Assembly: GCF_000202835.1 (NCBI RefSeq)
Contig: NC_015186.1
Span: forward strand, 3,195,501 to 3,259,500
Direction of reading: 5' to 3'
DNA length: 64,000 bases
Source: Acidiphilium multivorum AIU301
GTDB taxonomy: Bacteria > Pseudomonadota > Alphaproteobacteria > Acetobacterales > Acetobacteraceae
Shown: piece by piece, positions 7,635 to 16,511 of the stretch
How the letters are laid out: each line of letters opens with the position of its first letter
How positions within the stretch are numbered: the first letter of the stretch is position 1
Position numbers and translations under genes: made by a program
The notes under the pieces: generated by a model
What the model was told of the DNA's origin: nothing
Database searches by the model: none
The model's input: only the letters and a program-made list of their open reading frames with translations

Positions 7635-8413
7635 TGGAACCCGTTCTCAAGGCGCGTGGCCTCGTCAAGCGGTATGGCCGGGTCACGGCTCTCGACCATT
7701 GCGATTTCGACCTTCATCCGGGCGAGATCCTCGCCGTCATCGGCGACAACGGCGCCGGCAAGTCCTCGCTGATCAAGGCGCTTTCCGGCGCCATCCAGGT
7801 CGACGAGGGCGAGATCCAACTCGAGGGCCGGCCGGTGCGCTTTGCCTCGCCGATCGCCGCCCGCGCCGCCGGCATCGAGACCGTCTACCAGACGCTCGCG
7901 ATGGCGCCCGGCCTGTCGATCGCCGACAACATGTTCATGGGCCGCGAACTGCGCAAGCCGGGCCTGCTCGGCAAGGTCTTCCGCAAGCTCGACCATGCCG
8001 AGATGCAGCGCATCGCCCGCCAGAAACTCTCCGATCTCGGGCTGATGACGATCCAGAACATCAACCAGGCGGTGGAAACCCTCTCCGGCGGCCAGCGCCA
8101 GGGCGTCGCCGTCGCCCGCGCCGCCGCCTTCGGCTCCAAGGTCATCATCCTCGACGAGCCGACCGCCGCCCTCGGCGTCAAGGAATCCCGCCGCGTGCTC
8201 GAACTCATCCTCGACGTGAAGGCCCGCGGCATCCCCATCATCCTGATCAGCCACAACATGCCGCATGTCTTCGAGGTGGCGGACCGCGTCCACATCCATC
8301 GTCTCGGCCGCCGGCTCTGCGTGATCGACCCGAAGACGCATTCGATGTCCGACGCCGTCGCCTACATGACCGGCGCGCGCACGCCCGAGGCGGTGCTCGA
8401 CCCCGCGGCCTGA
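7634..8413 (+). CDS. frcA: Fructose-type ABC transporter ATP-binding protein
   Basis: 259-residue single-cassette ATPase. Walker A GDNGAGKS is at 37-44, signature LSGGQRQ at 150-156, Walker B IILDEPT at 171-177 and the switch His in LISHN near 207. The ending MSDAVAYMTGA resembles rhizobial FrcA. Translationally coupled to frcC through TGATG. Last gene of frcBCA; about 100 bases separate it from the phenylacetate genes, which have their own promoter. Confidence 0.88.
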   Translation: MEPVLKARGLVKRYGRVTALDHCDFDLHPGEILAVIGDNGAGKSSLIKALSGAIQVDEGEIQLEGRPVRFASPIAARAAGIETVYQTLAMAPGLSIADNMFMGRELRKPGLLGKVFRKLDHAEMQRIARQKLSDLGLMTIQNINQAVETLSGGQRQGVAVARAAAFGSKVIILDEPTAALGVKESRRVLELILDVKARGIPIILISHNMPHVFEVADRVHIHRLGRRLCVIDPKTHSMSDAVAYMTGARTPEAVLDPAA

Positions 8414-8431
8414 ACCGGAGATCGGGACGAC

Positions 8432-8476
8432 ATATCACAGAATATTCTTGAGCCTGAAAATTATGTGATATATATC
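8432..8476 (+). promoter_or_regulatory. paa promoter framed by an inverted repeat
   Basis: ATATCACA at 8432-8439 and TGTGATAT at 8464-8471 are perfect 8-base arms 24 bases apart. Between and overlapping them lie TTGAGC (8448-8453) and, after 17 bases, TATATC (8471-8476). The left arm is just upstream of -35 and the right arm abuts -10. This suits a dimeric repressor released by phenylacetyl-CoA (PaaX or PaaR type), but the arms do not match the PaaX site I know, so the regulator is open. Confidence 0.55.
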
Positions 8477-8515
8477 CCCGAAACGCGCCGAAAGGCGCTG
8501 ACCGAGGACGTCCCG

Positions 8516-9502
8516 ATGTATACCCAGGCCCTGAACCAGCCTTCCGAATCCGCGTCCGCCGCGCCCGAGGATGCCGACAGGCTCGCCCGCTTCCAGGCGC
8601 GGATCGACGCCGATGAACGGATCGAGCCGAACGATTTCATGCCCGCCGCCTACCGGCGCACGCTGACGCGGCAGATCTCCCAGCATGCCCATTCCGAGAT
8701 CATCGGCATGCAGCCCGAGGGCAACTGGATCACCCGCGCCCCCACGCTGCGCCGCAAGGCCGCCCTGCTCGCCAAGGTGCAGGACGAATGCGGCCACGGG
8801 CTCTATCTCTACGCCGCGGCCGAAACCCTCGGCGCCACGCGCGAGGAACTGGTCGACCAGCTTCTCGCCGGCCGCGCGAAATATTCCTCGATCTTCAACT
8901 ACCCGACGCTGAGCTGGGCCGATATCGGCGCGATCGGCTGGCTGGTCGACGGCGCCGCGATCATGAACCAGATCCCGCTCTGCCGCTGTTCCTACGGACC
9001 CTACGCGCGCGCCATGATCCGCGTCTGCAAGGAGGAATCCTTCCACCAGCGCCAGGGCTACGAGATCATGCTCACCCTCGCGCGCGGCACGGCGGAGCAG
9101 CGCGAGATGGCGCAGGACGCGCTGAACCGCTGGTGGTGGCCGAGCCTGATGATGTTCGGCCCGCCGGATGCCGCCAGCGCCCATTCCGACAGCTCGATGC
9201 GCTGGAAGATCAAGCGCTTCTCGAACGACGAACTGCGCCGCAAGTTCGTCGACGCCACGGTGCCGCAGGCGCATGTCCTCGGCCTGTCGATCCCCGATCC
9301 CGCGCTGCGCTACGATTCCGCCACCGGCCATTGGGAGCACGGCGCGATCGACTGGGAGGAGTTCCGCCAGGTCATCGCCGGCAACGGCCCGTGCAACCGC
9401 GAGCGCCTCGCCGCCCGCCGCCAGGCGCATGAGGATGGCGCCTGGGTGCGCGAGGCCGCGCTCGCCTTCGCCGCCCGCCGCGCCCGCGCGGAAGCCGCCT
9501 GA
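8516..9502 (+). CDS. paaA: Phenylacetyl-CoA 1,2-epoxidase catalytic subunit A
   Basis: 328-residue diiron subunit of the PaaABCDE ring 1,2-phenylacetyl-CoA epoxidase, which inserts oxygen into the ring of phenylacetyl-CoA in the cytoplasm. Diiron ligands are visible: Glu61 (SEIIG), Glu91 and His94 (ECGH), Glu174 and His177 (ESFH). The start at 8516 (MYTQALN) is chosen over a TTG 51 bases upstream, which would lie almost on the promoter; GAGGAC precedes it. Its five-gene operon is complete, but ring-opening and beta-oxidation genes (paaZ, paaG, paaF, paaK) are not in the window. Confidence 0.95.
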   Translation: MYTQALNQPSESASAAPEDADRLARFQARIDADERIEPNDFMPAAYRRTLTRQISQHAHSEIIGMQPEGNWITRAPTLRRKAALLAKVQDECGHGLYLYAAAETLGATREELVDQLLAGRAKYSSIFNYPTLSWADIGAIGWLVDGAAIMNQIPLCRCSYGPYARAMIRVCKEESFHQRQGYEIMLTLARGTAEQREMAQDALNRWWWPSLMMFGPPDAASAHSDSSMRWKIKRFSNDELRRKFVDATVPQAHVLGLSIPDPALRYDSATGHWEHGAIDWEEFRQVIAGNGPCNRERLAARRQAHEDGAWVREAALAFAARRARAEAA

Positions 9503-9512
9503 GGACGGGACG

Positions 9513-9800
9513 ATGCCGGAAACGCCGACGCCGCTCTGGGAAGTCTTCATCCGCAGCCGCAACGGCCTCGCCCATCGCCACGCCGGCTCGCTGCACGCGG
9601 CCGACGCCACCCTGGCGCTCCAGGCCGCGCGCGATCTCTTCACCCGCCGCGGCGAGGGCCTGTCGATCTGGGTGGTGCCCTCCGCCGCCATCACCGCCTC
9701 GGACCCCGCCGAGGCCGGCATGCTGTTCGAGCCCGCCGACTCGAAGATCTACCGCCACCCGACCTTCTACGAGGTGCCCGACGAGGTCGGCCACATGTGA
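9513..9800 (+). CDS. paaB: Phenylacetyl-CoA epoxidase subunit B
   Basis: 95 residues, the usual size of PaaB, beginning TPLWEVFIRSRNGLAHRHAG and ending KIYRHPTFYEVPDEVGHM, both characteristic of the family. PaaB is a small bridging subunit needed for a stable and active epoxidase complex; it has no catalytic residues. It lies 10 bases after paaA and 30 bases before paaC. Confidence 0.95.
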   Translation: MPETPTPLWEVFIRSRNGLAHRHAGSLHAADATLALQAARDLFTRRGEGLSIWVVPSAAITASDPAEAGMLFEPADSKIYRHPTFYEVPDEVGHM

Positions 9801-9830
9801 CGGCCGGCACGCCGCGCCCCGGAGAGCCCG

Positions 9831-10607
9831 ATGTCCACCACCTCCATCACCGTCCGCGAGACCCCGCTGGTCCGTTTCCTGCTCCGCCGGGCGGACGACG
9901 CGCTGATCCTCGGCCATCGCCTGTCCGAATGGTGCGGCCGCGCGCCCAGCATGGAGGAGGAGATGGCGCTGGCGAACATCGCGCTCGACCTCATCGGCCA
10001 GGCCCGCGCGCTCTACGCCTACGCCGCCGATGTCGAGGCGGCCGGCCACGACGAGGACGATTTCGCCTATCTCCGGCCCGAGCGCGCCTTCGGCAACCTG
10101 CTGCTGGTCGAACAGCCGAACGGCGATTTCGCGGTCACTATCGCGCGCCAGGTGTTTTTCTCCGCCTTCGCCGATCTCTGGTGGCGGGCGCTCGCCGGCT
10201 CGGCCGATCCCACGCTGGCCGCCCTCGCCGCGCGGGCCGAAAAGGAAACCGCCTACCACCTGCGCCACGCGGCGGAATGGCTGATCCGCCTGGGCGACGG
10301 CACGGCGGAAAGCCATGCCCGCGCCGCGGCGGCGGTCGAGGCGCTCTGGCCGTTCACCAGCGAGATGTTCGAGGCCGAGCCGGACGAGGCCGCGCTGGTC
10401 GAGGCGGGCATCGCCCCCGATCCGGCCACCCTGCGCGACCCCTGGCGCGCCGCCCTCGCCGAGATCCTCGCCGAGGCCACGCTGGCCCTGCCCGAGTCCG
10501 GCTGGATGCAGAAGGGCGGCCGCCAGGGCCGGCATTCCGAGCATCTCGGCCGGCTGCTCGCCGAAATGCAGCATCTCCAGCGCAGCTATCCCGGGGCCTC
10601 GTGGTGA
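9831..10607 (+). CDS. paaC: Phenylacetyl-CoA epoxidase structural subunit C
   Basis: 258-residue ferritin-fold partner of PaaA. It starts ETPLVRFLLRRADDALILGH and contains EEEMALANIALDLIGQAR, both typical of PaaC. The subunit forms the AC heterodimer but carries no working diiron site. Its stop overlaps the GTG start of paaD (GTGA), so the two are co-translated. Confidence 0.95.
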   Translation: MSTTSITVRETPLVRFLLRRADDALILGHRLSEWCGRAPSMEEEMALANIALDLIGQARALYAYAADVEAAGHDEDDFAYLRPERAFGNLLLVEQPNGDFAVTIARQVFFSAFADLWWRALAGSADPTLAALAARAEKETAYHLRHAAEWLIRLGDGTAESHARAAAAVEALWPFTSEMFEAEPDEAALVEAGIAPDPATLRDPWRAALAEILAEATLALPESGWMQKGGRQGRHSEHLGRLLAEMQHLQRSYPGASW

Positions 10608-11095
10608 GCGCGCCCGAGCCGTCCCTCGCCCGCCTGCGCCGCGTCGCCGGCGCCGTGCCCGATCCCGAACTGCCGGTGCTCACCATCGCCGATCTCGGCA
10701 TTCTCCGCGATGTCCGCATCGTCGGCGGCACGGCGGAGATCGACATCACGCCGACCTATTCCGGCTGCCCGGCGATGGCCGAGATCGCCGCCGGAATCAT
10801 CCGCGCCGTCGAGGCCGCCGGTTTCGGCCGGCCGCGCGTGAACACCGTGCTCTCGCCCGCCTGGACGACCGATTTCATGACCGCCGCGGCGCGGCGCGCG
10901 CTGCGCGAATACGGCATCGCCCCGCCGCCGGAAGCCGCCGCGCGCCGCCCGCGCTTCGCCGCCTTGCCGCTGCCCTGCCCGCGATGCGGCAGCGCCGAAA
11001 CCGAGGAGCTCGCCCCCTTCGGCGCTACCGCCTGCAAGGCGCTCTGGCGCTGCCGCGCCTGCCGCGAGCCCTTCGAGCATTTCAAATGCCACTGA
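10604..11095 (+). CDS. paaD: Phenylacetyl-CoA epoxidase maturation protein D (DUF59)
   Basis: 163 residues. The N-terminal half is a MIP18/DUF59 domain (VPDPELPVLTIADLGIL, then TYSGCPAM with the conserved Cys), and the C-terminus is a zinc-ribbon with CPRCGS and CRAC. PaaD is needed for activity of the epoxidase, probably for iron-sulfur or diiron assembly. The GTG at 10604 is chosen because it overlaps the paaC stop; no ATG start fits. It overlaps paaE by 10 bases. Confidence 0.92.
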   Translation: MSAPEPSLARLRRVAGAVPDPELPVLTIADLGILRDVRIVGGTAEIDITPTYSGCPAMAEIAAGIIRAVEAAGFGRPRVNTVLSPAWTTDFMTAAARRALREYGIAPPPEAAARRPRFAALPLPCPRCGSAETEELAPFGATACKALWRCRACREPFEHFKCH

Positions 11096-12180
11096 CCGAA
11101 CCCGCCGCCGCGCCGAAATTCCACCGCCTCCGCGTGGCCGATCTCCGGCGCGAAACGGCGGACACCGTCTCGCTGTCCTTCGCGGTGCCGCCGGCGCTCG
11201 CCGGCGCCTACCGCTTCGCCCCCGGCCAGTATCTCACCCTGCGCGCGACGATCGCGGGCGAGGAACTGCGCCGCTCCTATTCGATCTGCACGGTGCCGGA
11301 GGATGGCGAGCTGCGCATTGCGGTCCGGCGCGTCGATGGCGGGCGCTTCTCCACCTGGGTGAACGAGGCGCTGCGGCCGGGCGACCCGGTCGACGTGATG
11401 ACGCCGACCGGCCGCTTCGGCGCCGCCGCCCTGGCCGAACCCGCCGGCCTGCATGTCGCCTTCTGCGCCGGGTCCGGCATCACCCCGGTGCTGCCGGTCG
11501 CCCGCGCCGTGCTGGCCGCCTCGCCCGCGAGCCGCTTTCACTTCTTCTACGGCAACCGCACCGGCGCCGACGCGCTGTTCCGCGCCGAGCTGGCCGCGCT
11601 GAAGGACCGCCATCTCGGCCGCGTCTCGGTGCTGCACGTGCTGTCGCGCGAGGAACAGGATCTTCCCGTGCTGAACGGGCGGCTCGACGGCGCGCGCGTG
11701 CGCCGCCTGCTGCCCGCCATGGTGCCGCCGGCCGAGATCGCCCATGCCCATGTCTGCGGACCCGCCACGATGATCGACGAGGTCGCCGGCGTCCTCGCCG
11801 AATTCGGCCTGCCCCCCGCGCGCCTTCACACCGAGCGTTTCGTCTCCGCCGAAGGCGGCCGTCCGCGCCCGCGACCGCCGGTCGCGCCCGGCGCCCCGTC
11901 CGCCCATCGCGCCGCCATCATCCTCGACGGCAAGCGCCGCGAGGTGCCGGTGGCCGAGGGCGAGACGATCCTCGACGCCGCGCTCCGCGCCGGGCTCGAC
12001 ATGCCCTTCGCCTGCAAGGGCGGCATGTGCTCCACCTGCCGCGCCCGCCTCGCCGATGGCGAGGCCGACATGGCCGTGAACTACGCGCTGGAGCCGTGGG
12101 AAACCGCTGCCGGCTTCATCCTCACCTGCCAGTCCCGTCCGCTTACGCCGCGCGTCACCGTCGACTTCGACGCGCTGTAG
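11086..12180 (+). CDS. paaE: Phenylacetyl-CoA epoxidase reductase E
   Basis: 364-residue flavin/iron-sulfur reductase that passes electrons from NADPH to PaaA. The FAD motif RRSYSIC lies at 62-68, the nicotinamide-binding CAGSGITPV at 127-135, and a plant-type [2Fe-2S] ferredoxin domain sits at the C-terminus with Cys310, Cys315, Cys318 and Cys348. The ATG at 11086 lies inside the last codons of paaD. It ends the paa operon and converges on the minus-strand gene at 12188 with only 7 bases between. Confidence 0.95.
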   Translation: MPLTEPAAAPKFHRLRVADLRRETADTVSLSFAVPPALAGAYRFAPGQYLTLRATIAGEELRRSYSICTVPEDGELRIAVRRVDGGRFSTWVNEALRPGDPVDVMTPTGRFGAAALAEPAGLHVAFCAGSGITPVLPVARAVLAASPASRFHFFYGNRTGADALFRAELAALKDRHLGRVSVLHVLSREEQDLPVLNGRLDGARVRRLLPAMVPPAEIAHAHVCGPATMIDEVAGVLAEFGLPPARLHTERFVSAEGGRPRPRPPVAPGAPSAHRAAIILDGKRREVPVAEGETILDAALRAGLDMPFACKGGMCSTCRARLADGEADMAVNYALEPWETAAGFILTCQSRPLTPRVTVDFDAL

Positions 12181-12187
12181 CGCCGCA

Positions 12188-12628
12188 TCACTTCTGGCCC
12201 GCCGCCGTCGCATGCAGGCTGAAGCATTGCCGCCCGCTGGCGTGCCGGCCGAAGACCGGATGCTGGAACCCCGCCTCCTGGCTGGCCCGCTCGTCCAGCG
12301 TCGAGAGCGCGAAATGCGCGCAGAGTTCGTAGCTGTCGGTCCCGGTCACGCTGTATTCGAAGGGGATGCCCTCCGGATCGGTCAGCGGCACCGCGCCATA
12401 GCCGGGGGATGGTTCCAGCTCCTCGAGCCGCTGCGGCAGCGCGCCGTGGCCGCGCCGGTAGGCGGCGATCTCGCCCGACAGTATCCCGAGTTGCAGGCTG
12501 CGCATCTGGTCGGCCTGCTGCCGGCGGATATGCTCCGGCGAGCCGATCACGAGAAACCCCGCGATCACCAGCAACAGCGCGGCGAGTCCGAGGCTGCCCG
12601 CGAACAGGCTGGCGCCGCCCGGCCTCAT
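12188..12628 (-). CDS. Hypothetical membrane-anchored protein
   Basis: 146 residues with one N-terminal hydrophobic segment (about 8-28, SLFAGSLGLAALLLVIAGFL), then a hydrophilic domain that probably faces the periplasm and holds two cysteines (Cys103, Cys134). Not recognised. Its start overlaps the stop of the membrane protein upstream by 4 bases, so the two probably act together. The soluble part (AAYRRGHGALPQRLEELEP, then DPEGIPFEYSVTG) resembles the head region of pilin/secretin-type minor proteins only loosely; no function is claimed. Confidence 0.75.
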   Translation of the reverse strand: MRPGGASLFAGSLGLAALLLVIAGFLVIGSPEHIRRQQADQMRSLQLGILSGEIAAYRRGHGALPQRLEELEPSPGYGAVPLTDPEGIPFEYSVTGTDSYELCAHFALSTLDERASQEAGFQHPVFGRHASGRQCFSLHATAAGQK

Positions 12629-13260
12629 GGCGCCGCCGCCTCACGCGCGTCGCGCAGGAAATAGCCGAACATGCCGCCGGCGATCACCGCCACCGTCGCG
12701 AGCTTCAGCAGGGTCGCCACCGCCAGTTCGCCGCCCAGCGCGTTGTAGATCAGCGCCATCACGTCGCCGGCCAGCCATAGCGCGGTGATGAACAGCGTGA
12801 GGTAGGTCAGCCACTGGCGCGGCCGCGATCCCCGCCGCGCCGGGTCCCGCGCGATCGCCCGGTTGATCCGGCGGAACAGCACGACGAAGACCGGGTAGGC
12901 GACCAGGATCGCCGAGATGTTCCACCTGATGTCCCGCAGCAGCGTGGCGCTTACATAAATCCGGCTGCCGATCCGCCGGGGAAAGGCGTGGTCGATCAGG
13001 TGAAAGGCGAGGGCGCCCGCATTGTAGGCGGCGGTATAGAGCGCCACGAACACCACCAGGTAGACGAACACCTCGCGCGCCGAGAGATAGGGCTGCGCCC
13101 GCGGCACCGGCACCGGAAACGGAACCTCGGCGAAGGCGCGCAGCGCCTCGCCGATATCGGCGTCCTGCCAGCCGGCCGCGCGCAGGGCCGCGGCAATCTC
13201 CGCGCGCGCCGCGCCGGCGGCGAGGGCCCGGCGGGTGAAGTCGAGCAGCTGGCGGTCCAT
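12625..13260 (-). CDS. DUF5671-like integral membrane protein
   Basis: 211 residues. An N-terminal helical segment (about 1-45, FTRRALAAGAARAEIAAALR) with a UBA-like pattern precedes four hydrophobic segments (about 62-85, 107-130, 153-172, 182-202). The block REVFVYLVVFVALYTAAYN fits DUF5671 proteins, whose role is unknown. The gene leads a two-gene minus-strand unit with the anchored protein at 12188. The 260-base stretch from here to 13520 holds only a short AT-rich patch (13400-13440), probably the promoter of the divergent transporter. Confidence 0.75.
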   Translation of the reverse strand: MDRQLLDFTRRALAAGAARAEIAAALRAAGWQDADIGEALRAFAEVPFPVPVPRAQPYLSAREVFVYLVVFVALYTAAYNAGALAFHLIDHAFPRRIGSRIYVSATLLRDIRWNISAILVAYPVFVVLFRRINRAIARDPARRGSRPRQWLTYLTLFITALWLAGDVMALIYNALGGELAVATLLKLATVAVIAGGMFGYFLRDAREAAAP

Positions 13261-13520
13261 GATCCGGCCTCCCGGTTGCGGGACGGCCCCCAGCCTGCCC
13301 GCCGGCGCGCGACATGCCGATGATCCCGCTCAAGCCGCGATCATCCGTTCGGCGCAATCGCGCTCCGCCTTTCGGCGAGGGGAGCGCGCAAATGTTCACT
13401 TCATACGATCAATTTAATCAATCCAATCTGTATAGAAGATCATCCGCCAAGGCCCCATTAAAGACGCAACGCCGGCGCGCGGGCTCCGCTCCGTCCCCCG
13501 GCATTCATCTGGAGGCTTCC

Positions 13521-14681
13521 ATGCTCACCCAAGGCTTCGCCCGTTTCATTCACGCCCGCCGCACCGACCTGCTCGCCATCGTGCGCCAGTTCACGCCTAA
13601 CTGGTTCGCCGCGACGATGGGCACCGGCATCCTCGCGCTCGACCTCAACCAGCTGCCCGGCCTGCATCGCCCGGCGATGGCGCTCTGGCTGCTGAACATC
13701 GTGCTGTTCACCCTTTTCACCCTGCTCTACGCCGCGCGCTGGCTGCTCTACCCGCGGGAGGCCGCGCGCATCTTCGGCCATTCGGTGATGTCGATGTTCC
13801 TCGGCACCATCCCGATGGGCCTCGCCACCATCATCAACGGTTTCATCGCCTTCGGCCTCGCCCCGCTCGGGCCGGAAGCGGTCGGCATCGCCACCGCGCT
13901 CTGGTGGGCGGATGTGGCGCTGTCGCTCGTCATCGGCATCGGCGTGCCCTTCCTGATGGTCATCCGCCAGGACCACGCGATCGAGAGGATGACGGCGGTC
14001 TGGCTGCTGCCGGTCGTCGCCGCCGAGGTCGCGGCGGCGAGCGGCGCGCAGATCGTTCCGCATCTCGGCAACCCGCATCTCGCCCTGCTGGTCGACATCC
14101 TGTCCTACGCCCTCTGGGCCTATTCGGTGCCGGTCGCGCTCGGCATCGTCGCGGTCCTGCTGCTCCGCCTCGTGCTGCACCGCCTGCCGCATCGCGACAT
14201 GGCGCCCTCGTCCTGGCTCACTTTGGGGCCGATCGGCACCGGCGCGCTCGGCCTGCTCCTGCTCGGCGCCGATGCGCAGGGCGCGCTCGCCCCGCTCGGC
14301 CTGCCGGGGCTCGCCGATGCGGCGCGCGGCATCGGCCTGATCGGCGGCGTCATCCTCTGGGGTTACGGCGTCTGGTGGCTCGCCTTCGCGGTGCTCGCAA
14401 CCCTGCGCTACCTGCGCGGCGGCATTCCGTTCAATCTCGGCTGGTGGGGCTTCACCTTCCCGCTCGGCGTCTACGCCGCCACCACCTTCGCCCTCGCCGG
14501 GCAGACCCACCTCGCCCTGTTCCACATCGCCGCCGTGGCGATGACGGCGAGCCTCGCCGCCCTCTGGGTGATCGTCGCGGCGATGACGCTGCGGGGTGCC
14601 GCCAGCCGCGCGCTCTTCGCCGCCCCCTGCCTGCTGCGCGGCGCCATTCCGGAGGACGCGCTGACCGCCGACATGGTCTGA
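13521..14681 (+). CDS. TDT-family transporter (TehA / sulfite exporter / C4-dicarboxylate type)
   Basis: 386-residue inner-membrane protein with ten hydrophobic segments. It opens with VRQFTPNWFAATMGTGILAL, a hallmark of the TehA/Mae1/Ssu1 (SLAC1-like) family, and ends with the GWWGFTFPLGVYA block. Members export sulfite or tellurite-related anions or carry malate. ATG at 13521 follows CTGGAGGCTTCC, a good ribosome site; a longer frame starting at 13314 adds non-conserved residues. Given the SoeABC genes elsewhere in the window, sulfite efflux is an attractive but unproven role. Confidence 0.85.
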   Translation: MLTQGFARFIHARRTDLLAIVRQFTPNWFAATMGTGILALDLNQLPGLHRPAMALWLLNIVLFTLFTLLYAARWLLYPREAARIFGHSVMSMFLGTIPMGLATIINGFIAFGLAPLGPEAVGIATALWWADVALSLVIGIGVPFLMVIRQDHAIERMTAVWLLPVVAAEVAAASGAQIVPHLGNPHLALLVDILSYALWAYSVPVALGIVAVLLLRLVLHRLPHRDMAPSSWLTLGPIGTGALGLLLLGADAQGALAPLGLPGLADAARGIGLIGGVILWGYGVWWLAFAVLATLRYLRGGIPFNLGWWGFTFPLGVYAATTFALAGQTHLALFHIAAVAMTASLAALWVIVAAMTLRGAASRALFAAPCLLRGAIPEDALTADMV

Positions 14682-14849
14682 CCGGGTCCCGGCCGGGACT
14701 CGCCATCGCCCGACGCCTCGACTAACGTTGCCGGCGCGCCCCCATCGCCGATGGGGCGCGCCGGTCCCGTATCCGGTTCTTCGTCCGCGTTCTCCGGGGC
14801 CCGCCAGCCGCGCCTTTCCATCAAGAATGCCAATACGGGGGACGATTTC

Positions 14850-15851
14850 ATGAAAAAATTCATCAACGCGCCGGAAAACGTGGTGGCCGAGGCGCTGGCC
14901 GGCATGGCCGCCGCGCATCCCGATCTGATCCGTGTCCACACCGATCCCGATTTCATCACCCGCGCCGATGCCCCGGTGCGCGGCAAGGTGGCGCTGCTCT
15001 CCGGCGGCGGCTCCGGTCACGAGCCGATGCATGGCGGTTTCGTCGGCCGCGGCATGCTCGATGCCGCCTGCCCCGGCGCGGTCTTCACCAGCCCGACGCC
15101 GGACCAGATGCTCGCCGCCACCAGGGCGGTCGATGGCGGCGCCGGCGTGCTCCATATCGTGAAGAACTACACCGGCGACGTGCTGAACTTCGAGATGGCC
15201 GCCGACCTCGCGAAGGAGGAGGGGCTCGACGTCGCCGCCGTCGTGATCGATGACGATGTGGCGGTGCAGGACAGTCTCTACACCGCCGGCCGCCGCGGCG
15301 TCGGCGCCACAATCCTCGCCGAGAAGATCTGCGGCGGTGCCGCCGAGGCCGGCGCCGACCTCGCCAGCGTCGCCGCCCTCTGCCGCGAGGTGAACGGCGC
15401 CGCCCGCTCGATGGGCGTCGCGCTCAGCCCCTGCACCGTGCCGCATGCCGGCAAGCCGAGCTTCACCCTCGGCGAGGGCGAGATGGAATACGGCATCGGC
15501 ATCCATGGCGAGCCCGGCCGCAAGCGCATCCCCATCGAACCGGCCGACCGTGTGGCCGAAATGCTGATGGAACCCATCCTCGCCGACCTGCCGTTCCGCC
15601 AGGGCGACAAGGTGCTGCTCTTCGTCAACGGCCTCGGCGGCACGCCGCTGGTCGAGCTCTACATCCTCTACCGCAAGGCCGCGGAGATCGCCCGAAGCCA
15701 CGGGCTGACCGTCGCGCGCTCGCTGGTCGGCCCCTACATGACCAGCCTCGAGATGGCCGGCACCTCGATCACCCTGCTGCGCCTGACCGACGACATGATC
15801 CGTCATTGGGACGCGCCGGTCGTCACCCCGGCGCTGCGCTGGGGCGCCTGA
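14850..15851 (+). CDS. dhaK: PTS-dependent dihydroxyacetone kinase subunit DhaK
   Basis: 333 residues. DhaK binds dihydroxyacetone covalently through a histidine, here His219 in GIGIHGEPG. The phosphate-binding loop SGGGSGHEP is at 51-59. It works in the cytoplasm with DhaL-ADP and is fed phosphate by DhaM. The ATG at 14850 begins KKFINAPEN, the conserved start of the family. First gene of dhaKLM; no DhaR-type regulator is adjacent. Confidence 0.95.
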   Translation: MKKFINAPENVVAEALAGMAAAHPDLIRVHTDPDFITRADAPVRGKVALLSGGGSGHEPMHGGFVGRGMLDAACPGAVFTSPTPDQMLAATRAVDGGAGVLHIVKNYTGDVLNFEMAADLAKEEGLDVAAVVIDDDVAVQDSLYTAGRRGVGATILAEKICGGAAEAGADLASVAALCREVNGAARSMGVALSPCTVPHAGKPSFTLGEGEMEYGIGIHGEPGRKRIPIEPADRVAEMLMEPILADLPFRQGDKVLLFVNGLGGTPLVELYILYRKAAEIARSHGLTVARSLVGPYMTSLEMAGTSITLLRLTDDMIRHWDAPVVTPALRWGA

Positions 15852-15872
15852 GGCGGGCAGGGGGGATTGCGC

Positions 15873-16490
15873 ATGGCCGACCAGCTCGACGTTCCGCTCC
15901 TCACCGCCTGGCTCGGTCGCGCCGCCGCCGCGATCGAGGCGCAGCAGGGCTACCTCTCCGATCTCGACGCCGCGATCGGCGATGGCGATCACGGCGCCAA
16001 CCTCGCCCGCGGCTTCAAGGCCGTCATGGCGAAGCTCGGCACGCCCGCCGATCCGGCGGCGCTGTTCCGCACCGTCGGCATGACGCTGATCGGCACCGTC
16101 GGCGGCGCCTCCGGCCCGCTCTACGGCACTCTCTTCGTCGAGATGGCCAAGGCCGCCGCCGGCCGCGCCACGCTCGACGCCGCCGGCTGGCACACCGCGC
16201 TTGCCGCCGGCGTCGCCGGCGTGGTCGCCCGCGGCAAGGCGGCCCCCGGCGACAAGACGATGATCGACGCGCTCACCCCCGCCGTCGCCGCCCTCGAAGC
16301 GGCGGCCAGCCTGCCCGAGGCGCTCGCCCGCTCGGCCGCAGCCGCGCGGGAGGGCGCCGAGGCCACCGCCCCGCTGGTCGCCCGCAAGGGCCGCGCCTCC
16401 TATCTCGGCGAACGCGCGATCGGCCATGTCGATCCGGGGGCGACCTCGTCGGCGATGCTGCTCGCCGCCCTCGCCGAAGCCGCCGGCTGA
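15873..16490 (+). CDS. dhaL: Dihydroxyacetone kinase ADP-binding subunit DhaL
   Basis: 205 residues. The magnesium/ADP site is visible as DLDAAIGDGDHGANLARG (about residues 30-47) with the essential aspartates at 32, 37 and 39, and GGASGPLYGTLF follows. DhaL keeps ADP bound as a cofactor that is rephosphorylated by DhaM. The ATG at 15873 is preferred to the TTG two codons upstream. Lies 21 bases after dhaK and 21 before dhaM. Confidence 0.94.
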   Translation: MADQLDVPLLTAWLGRAAAAIEAQQGYLSDLDAAIGDGDHGANLARGFKAVMAKLGTPADPAALFRTVGMTLIGTVGGASGPLYGTLFVEMAKAAAGRATLDAAGWHTALAAGVAGVVARGKAAPGDKTMIDALTPAVAALEAAASLPEALARSAAAAREGAEATAPLVARKGRASYLGERAIGHVDPGATSSAMLLAALAEAAG

Positions 16491-16511
16491 GCGGCCCCGG
16501 CGCGCGGCGTC

